From the NCBI GenBank assembly GCA_035610835.1, contig CM069449.1, positions 36,339,887 to 36,403,886 of the forward strand: a stretch of 64,000 nt of DNA, read 5' to 3'. A program made the translations under genes and the position numbers. A model generated the notes under the pieces. That model ran no database searches, had not been told where the DNA came from, and worked only from the letters and a program-made list of their open reading frames with translations. Below, one piece after another: positions 58,560-64,000 of the stretch (its first letter is position 1; each line of letters begins with the position of its first letter). The DNA is from Ophiura sarsii (lineage: Eukaryota; Echinodermata; Ophiuroidea; Amphilepidida; Ophiuridae).

Positions 58560-59070
58560 ATTCTCATTGAGACTATCTTATGTGTTATGACCTCAGCTGA
58601 CCTTCGATCTTGAAATGTGACCTTTGACTTCATTATCATATGAAGAATACCATGTTGCATCTATGACCCAAGTTAGTTGCAATTGGAATTGAACAGTTCC
58701 CGCAGGAGCAATTTGAAAATTAACCAAAACTGTAACTGACGTGCATACGCACTGACATACAGAATTAGGGCTGGTGTGTCAAATGCATTTGAGAGGTCCA
58801 GGAAGATATGAAACATGTTTTACGTTGTTCATATTTATTAATTTTGTTGTATTCTTCCACAAAAGCTGATGAACAATTCCACAGACACCAAGCTGAGAAT
58901 CATGAAGCAAATTACTATTGAAAAATGAAATTGTATAGTCTCATTTGGACCCAGCACATTAAAAAATTGAGAAAAAAATAACCCACCATGATTAGGGGTT
59001 ACTTTGGCCTGGCTCTTTTAAGGCCCTTTCAGGTCAACTTATGACACAATCAATCATGTGACATGGACAT
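58560..59070. other. 3' flank of the NTPase-like gene
   Basis: On the minus strand this is downstream of the stop at 59071. A TTTATT at about 58833 (AATAAA on the minus strand) could serve for polyadenylation. No other feature. Confidence 0.35.
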
Positions 59071-60745
59071 CTATGGCATATCCAAAAAGTTATCGAATTT
59101 AATAACCTTAGCCACCACCTCATCATCATCAGTTTTCAGGACAATGGTTAGGGGTTGTGATGCGGTATCTGAGGGACAGATGACATAAGGTACCACAACT
59201 CCCTCACTTTCGATCAACTTCCGCCTGCTCAGATTATGCTGGATTTCTTTCAAGGATTCTAGCATTTTCCTTCTGTCTACTCGCTGTTTGCCCCTTGGGT
59301 TTACAGTTGCCTGGATCACTTGAAGCTCTGTAACACATCCACGCCCATATTCCAAATACGCAAAGTCATATCCTTTGAATGGCCTGCACAGGTCTTTGTT
59401 TAATGAAAACCAAATGTTTCTTGGTTTTTGTGATTCTTCCACCACGTCACAGAGTTTTTCAGTTGATTCTACCACTCTCTGTTCGGTCACTGGGACAGTG
59501 CAACATGAACCTGAAATTACACGTAGTCCACGCAGCTTGGGAGGGTCATTTGATGGATGAAGCTCATTATATAGCTCACAATGAAGTCCTATCAGGGACT
59601 CAAACAATGTACCCCTACACCCCTCCATATGGGATTGTTGTAACTCCTGTGAATCTGAAAGCCTCCTATATGTCTTCAAAAAATCCTGGTACCCTTTCTC
59701 TTTTGTAAACACTCTCTTGGCATTCTTTAGCAGGTTATGTAGCTCTGTCACACATGGAAAAACAAAGTAGAAGCTATGGGGATCGAGTTCACAAAATCCT
59801 GTCCGAGTATCATGACTCTTTCCACACTTGCAGAGCCCACGCGCATCCAACCAGTTGAGCATAGCATTGATGCCAGTATCATTTAAGTCTACCCTACGAT
59901 TTGCTGCCACACTTGCATATTGAGCCCAACATGGTTGTAATTTCCAATCTTTTGCTTCACTTGTTTCAATATAGTCCACACTTGCATTCTGGAAATCTGG
60001 CCAAGCCAGCGTAACAAACTCGTAATTACTGCCTAGCATACGAAAATCCACCTCCTTATATAGTTGATCTGCCAGATATTGCCGAGTGATTTCGGTTTCT
60101 GCTTCTCGACATTCAGCAATACAATTCACCACATGCCCATAAACAGTTGAGACACTCAAGAGAACATCATTGGCTACCTTTCTTACTTCACCTACCTTGC
60201 TTGCTTTCATTACATTAAGAGCTTCACTATCCACTTGCATGGTAATAACTTTAAAGTCTATATTAGTTTTGTTCATCCACTTCTCTGCCGGTAAATAATG
60301 TCCGGATGTGAACATTATGAGTGGCGTTTGTGCGTTAGGATTCAACCGATATCTAGTTTCAGCATACTGAAGAAGGCGAGCCATATCAAGCTGGTACGTG
60401 TTGCACTGGTCCAGTATTATCCAACGGCTTTCCGTATCTTCCACACTTTCTGTTTTCTGTATGGAGTCTTCGTGATCATGCTTAAATACGATGCGTTTTG
60501 CACTACCGCCTTCACGGGCAAGGAAGTATGACAAAGCTTGCGCTAATGTAGATTTCCCTACCATCGGAACACCATGGATCAAAATCATGTGGTGCTTTGG
60601 TTCATTGATTTCTCTTTTAATAGTACATAGTAGATGTTTTAATCCTACTTTGAATCCTTTGTACATATTAATAATCTTGCTACCACCATATGAGCATGCC
60701 TGACACTTATCTTCATCCAAGGCCTCTATTTCCGTTATGCTGACA
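59071..60745 (-). CDS. P-loop NTPase with possible Crinkler-like nuclease end, terminal exon
   Basis: One uninterrupted frame of about 558 codons ends at TAG (59071). The exon begins after 'cttttacag' (acceptor AG at 60746-60747) and stays open through it in phase 1. The TTG at 60720 is therefore not a start and earlier exons exist. Numbering from 60720: Walker A 'GVPMVGKST' at residues 50-58 and Walker B 'WIILD' at 100-104. A Cys/His cluster 'CKCGKSHDTRTGFC' lies near 295-310. The C-terminal 180 residues have 'GTLFESLIGLH', 'KGYDFAYLEYG' and 'ELQVIQATVNPRGK', spaced like the E, D and QxT elements of the PD-(D/E)XK domain of Crinkler-RHS-type proteins. The P-loop is clear; the nuclease is an inference from motif spacing. 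A STAND-type NTPase with another C-terminal domain is the main alternative. No introns or stops disturb it. Confidence 0.75.
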
Positions 60746-63160
60746 CTGTAAAAGAAAAGGAAAAAAATGAAAAAAATGAGTAGTTGATTGAATGAACCTT
60801 AAAAAAATGTGGATGGCATTGTGGTCAGCTCTCTGATTCAACCCACGCTCTTGAAAGTAGGTTGCAAATATGGTCAGCTGAAAGACCTATGACTTAAAGG
60901 CCAATTCAGAGATCTTGTCAAGGGCACCCCTACTTTATGACATACATGTACATAGTACTCAAATTGTAGCATGGATTCACAGACTATCCCCTGACAACTA
61001 CCGCCCCCCCTCCACAAAAAAAAAGAGGTTTATATTGATGAAATGTTTCTAATTGATAGTGTTGAATATGTTGATGTGCTTAACAGGGCGGTTCTCGAAC
61101 CACTAGGTCCCCTGCAAGGGCAGTCACAAATTGTGAGGAATAGTAAATAATAACATATTCCACAGCTTGGTGCACTTGGACTCCTAAACATTATGAACAT
61201 TTGGACAAACCAATTGGTACACAGCTCCCTGTAATTCTTAATAAATAACTTAATTTTGTCTCAGAAACTTTTGGGGTTTTTCAGATCTAATTTTGCCCGA
61301 TTTATCATTGGTTTCCACATTTTTCAAGCAAAACAAAAAAGGGCAAAATGCGATCCAATATTATGTATTAACATTATTAAAAGAGCTATGTATGAAGTAA
61401 ATCAGATTTTGCATACATTAAAATATGGAATTCATATTCTGGACATTGCTGTATCATAAATATAATGTGCAGAAGCTTTTATTGCATTATTAATATTATG
61501 AAAGGAAACTTGATCAAATAGGCCTAACTATCTAAAACCAGGAAAGATGAGAAGAAAAGGAGAGAGTTCAATACTTCAAAGAGAAATGTGTGTTGCCCAC
61601 CTTTGTTTCAGTGGGACATTTTATATTTTTGAAGGACTGCAGGGGTCCTATTTATAATATTGCAAATGTGTACATCAAAAGAGGCCCCTCTTATGAAGTA
61701 CTGCATTCTATGGATACCTGTTTAAATATAGCTGTGTGTGAATTTCAATACACAATCGCACTGCATTTTTTATTGGAGGACGGGTACCGGCATCCTAAGA
61801 TTTTGAAATCAAAGTTTGTGTGCGAAATATCTCGAAAAATACAGCTTGAATGAGTAAGATTTGTGGACACGATAGTGGTACAGTATTTATCTCGGCTGAG
61901 TTCGAGTGACTGGTTATTTGGAGAATTATGAGGGATAATGTTCCCGCGATAGGGATATTTATTTTCTATTCCGACATCGTCACATCAAAGAAAATGGCGG
62001 CGATTCTAGTTATTGTACCCCCGTATATCACCCTAATGTTTATATATACTCCATAACGCTCCATCGCTGATCGCAAGCGTGGATCACTGTTTTTCCAATC
62101 AAGGGGCGTAATTTTGTTTTGTCGTGTGTACTACTCATGTGTGTGGGCGGAAAGAGTTCAAGCGTAATAGAGCATGAAGCTGAAATACTCATATGAGTCC
62201 CCCCAAACGCCACCTACGAGCAATTTAGTTTGTTCACCGCTAGGCTAGGTACCACCCCTAGATATTGCCTCAGAAAAAAATTAAGGAATACAGGGACGTG
62301 CCGCTCCAGTGGGTCGTTTTTTCATGAGACATCCTTAGCCATGGGTAGGCTTTTCAACTGAAAAATCCTTAGACATGGGTCTATCCAAAATCACCCTTAG
62401 AAATGGGTAGGGGCTTTGAATCTCCAGCAGCACACCCCCGACCAAACCAAATCTGAGTACCTCCCCCCCCCCCCTTCCCGGGGATACATGAGCATTGCTA
62501 TTTTTGTTTGATGTTTACATAACAAACTGAGTCCCCGACTTGTCGCGGTTTTAGTTATACCATTGTAATACTTGCTACGTCGCCATACTTGATGTATGAA
62601 GGCGAATCTTTGCTGTATAGATAATCAATTGTTTGATGTTTACGTACAATTGGATGCCTATTCACCGATGATCACGCTGGGCCCATTACATGGAAAGAGA
62701 GTGGACATTTACATAACTATAGTGATCACTAGAAGATGTAAACCAAAAAATATGCTGTGTTGCTCTTTCAAAAAACCGATTTTTCTTTTTGCCTGGAAAA
62801 ACTCGGGTCGGGACTTTTTTAAATATTGTGTAAATAGCACAAATACAAAAATAGCAAAAATATCAGGCCTAGGACACCCTTTTAGTTATATCAGGAGGGT
62901 GTCAAATGACACCTCCCTGGTTATATTCAATTGTTTTATTCTATGAATGCTTCAAATCTTACATTTAGATTTTTATTAATACAACGGTATGTTTGTGTCC
63001 GATCCAGAGGTAAAAGTGTTTCCTGATTGTAATACTTGAACAAACGACGTATTAACCCTTAATACAACAACACTGTGTACGTCCCTCGCAACCCATCCCT
63101 CTTTTAAAGCTTGCATACATGACCTATCATAAGTTTATAAAAATGGACTGAGTTTTAAAA
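60746..63160. other. Upstream/intronic DNA of the NTPase-like gene, no exon identified
   Basis: No exon on the minus strand can be named. 'Cagggcggttctcgaacca' at 61086 resembles one hAT-type terminus (compare 43081) without a partner. 62310-62410 has three spaced 'ccttag.catgggt' words. C-rich runs are at 61003 and 62460. The frame at 62596-62946 (+) has no motif. Confidence 0.4.
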
Positions 63161-63164
63161 AAAT

Positions 63165-63812
63165 AAAAATTCCTTTAAAAAGGAAAGGGGCGGTCATATA
63201 AATTTGACGAAAACAGATAGCAGAGTGTGATGAAGGTATCACATAGAGTGGTTATGTCATCAGTTTTATTTATCAATATAACATGAATGGAAATCATTAA
63301 ACCCTGTTAATAATACTATAAAAAAGTCAGGACGATGTTAACGAGTAAGAACGTTAAAGGGTTTTTAGAATTCAAGTATGTTACAACTTAAAGCTGGCCT
63401 ACCACATGACCCCGTTGTCAGACTTTACCACACACGATACTATACCTTTAAGCAAATCAGAGATAAAGTACTTTTTAAAGGCAAGCTACCACTTTGGGTT
63501 TCTAGCCATACCCAGTTCTCTAGGGGAATTGACAAAGATACAATTTCTCCATTAGACTGTCAGTCACCAACTCTAAGATGTAACATACTTGATTCCAAAA
63601 GCCTTTAATGTTTTTACTCGTCAACATTGTCCTGAGTCCTGACTTTTTATAGTATTATCAACATTAGTTAGTGATTTCCATTCATGTTATATTGATAAAT
63701 AAAACTTATGACATAACCACTCTTTTTGTTACCTATATCACACTCTGCTGTCTGTTTCTTTAAATTCATATGACCGCCTCTTTTCCTTTTTAAAGGAATT
63801 TTTATTAAGCCT
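63165..63812. mobile_element. Foldback element with a small open loop
   Basis: The arms (about 63165-63360 and 63600-63812) are inverse copies: 'aaaaattcctttaaaaagga', 'ataacatgaatggaaatca', 'actataaaaaagtcaggac' and their inverses. The loop (about 63361-63600) is almost filled by a 76-codon + frame (63378-63608) that has no recognised motif. The target duplication is not resolved. Confidence 0.75.
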
Positions 63813-64000
63813 GGCGACAAAAAACAACAAATCGTCGCTGTTCTGGGTACCTGTTCTGACATATCGACACATCACTTTACTTAATTCTGTTGGACCACCG
63901 TTTCTTAGGACATGCAGGAAGTGTCCCAACAGTTTTGAACATGATTGTAGGTTTGTTATGAGACGTTGGTGGGGCATTCGGCCGACCGCGTGCCATTTAC

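Noticed and set aside
61086..61160. hAT MITE at 'cagggcggttctcgaacca'
   Set aside because: Only one terminus is visible; no matching inverse end or duplication was found.
62596..62946. 116-residue frame
   Set aside because: No recognisable motif, unusual composition and no splice or start context.

Overview
The window is intron-containing, AT-rich animal DNA. Low-frequency 'taggcctac' and 'acatgta' words, the mix of mobile elements (DIRS, Ty3/gypsy, CR1/L2-like LINEs, many cut-and-paste relics) and a ZNF862-like hAT gene suggest a marine invertebrate deuterostome, perhaps an echinoderm or hemichordate. That placement is an inference. There is no bacterial, organellar or phage-like gene organisation and no CRISPR array.

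Only two stretches look like genes under some coding constraint. The first (2545-5447, +) is three exons of a hAT-transposase-derived protein of the ZNF862-like type. Its splice phases match, all three hAT catalytic acidic residues are visible, and it ends in a long acidic tail. The second (59071-60745, -) is a long 3' terminal exon encoding a P-loop NTPase followed by a possible PD-(D/E)XK-like nuclease region, reminiscent of Crinkler-type proteins. Its upstream exons are not identified. A third, broken coding remnant (51.8-52.4 kb, -) is not recognised.

Almost everything else is nested mobile DNA. 1-2290: end of a hAT-like MITE and a 109-bp satellite. 6.1-8.9 kb: 3' half of a Ty3/gypsy element (RT, RNase H, 3' LTR) with a Harbinger-like MITE inside the RT/RNase H gene. 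8.9-11.8 kb: degenerate tandem repeats, one interrupted by a second hAT-like MITE. 13.5-22.3 kb: one LINE split by another LINE end, a 1.4-kb TIR element and a 4.1-kb foldback, then joined to an inverted LINE copy that carries two more TIR elements. 22.35-24.7 kb: two TTAA-flanked elements, one a foldback with two inverted tRNA-like sequences. 25.1-26.7 kb: an element with eight copies of a 14-bp word. 26.7-36.7 kb: AGGTCA-rich palindromic elements split by a DIRS retroelement with gag, RT, tyrosine-recombinase end, inverted termini and a clear internal complementary region. 37-47 kb: TIR elements, higher-order tandem repeats, a TTAA-flanked element with telomere-like ends and a tRNA-Asp-like sequence, and palindromic minisatellites. 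48-58.5 kb: four copies of a 350-bp TTAA-flanked MITE plus other relics. 63.2-63.8 kb: a small foldback.

Several insertions can be read against an unoccupied copy of the same sequence inside the window. These empty sites give target duplications or insertion points directly: hAT-like at 11163, Harbinger-like at 6368 (by reading frame), DIRS at 27605, a TA element at 34077 and the TTAA element at 44535. The window therefore works as a small record of insertion order.
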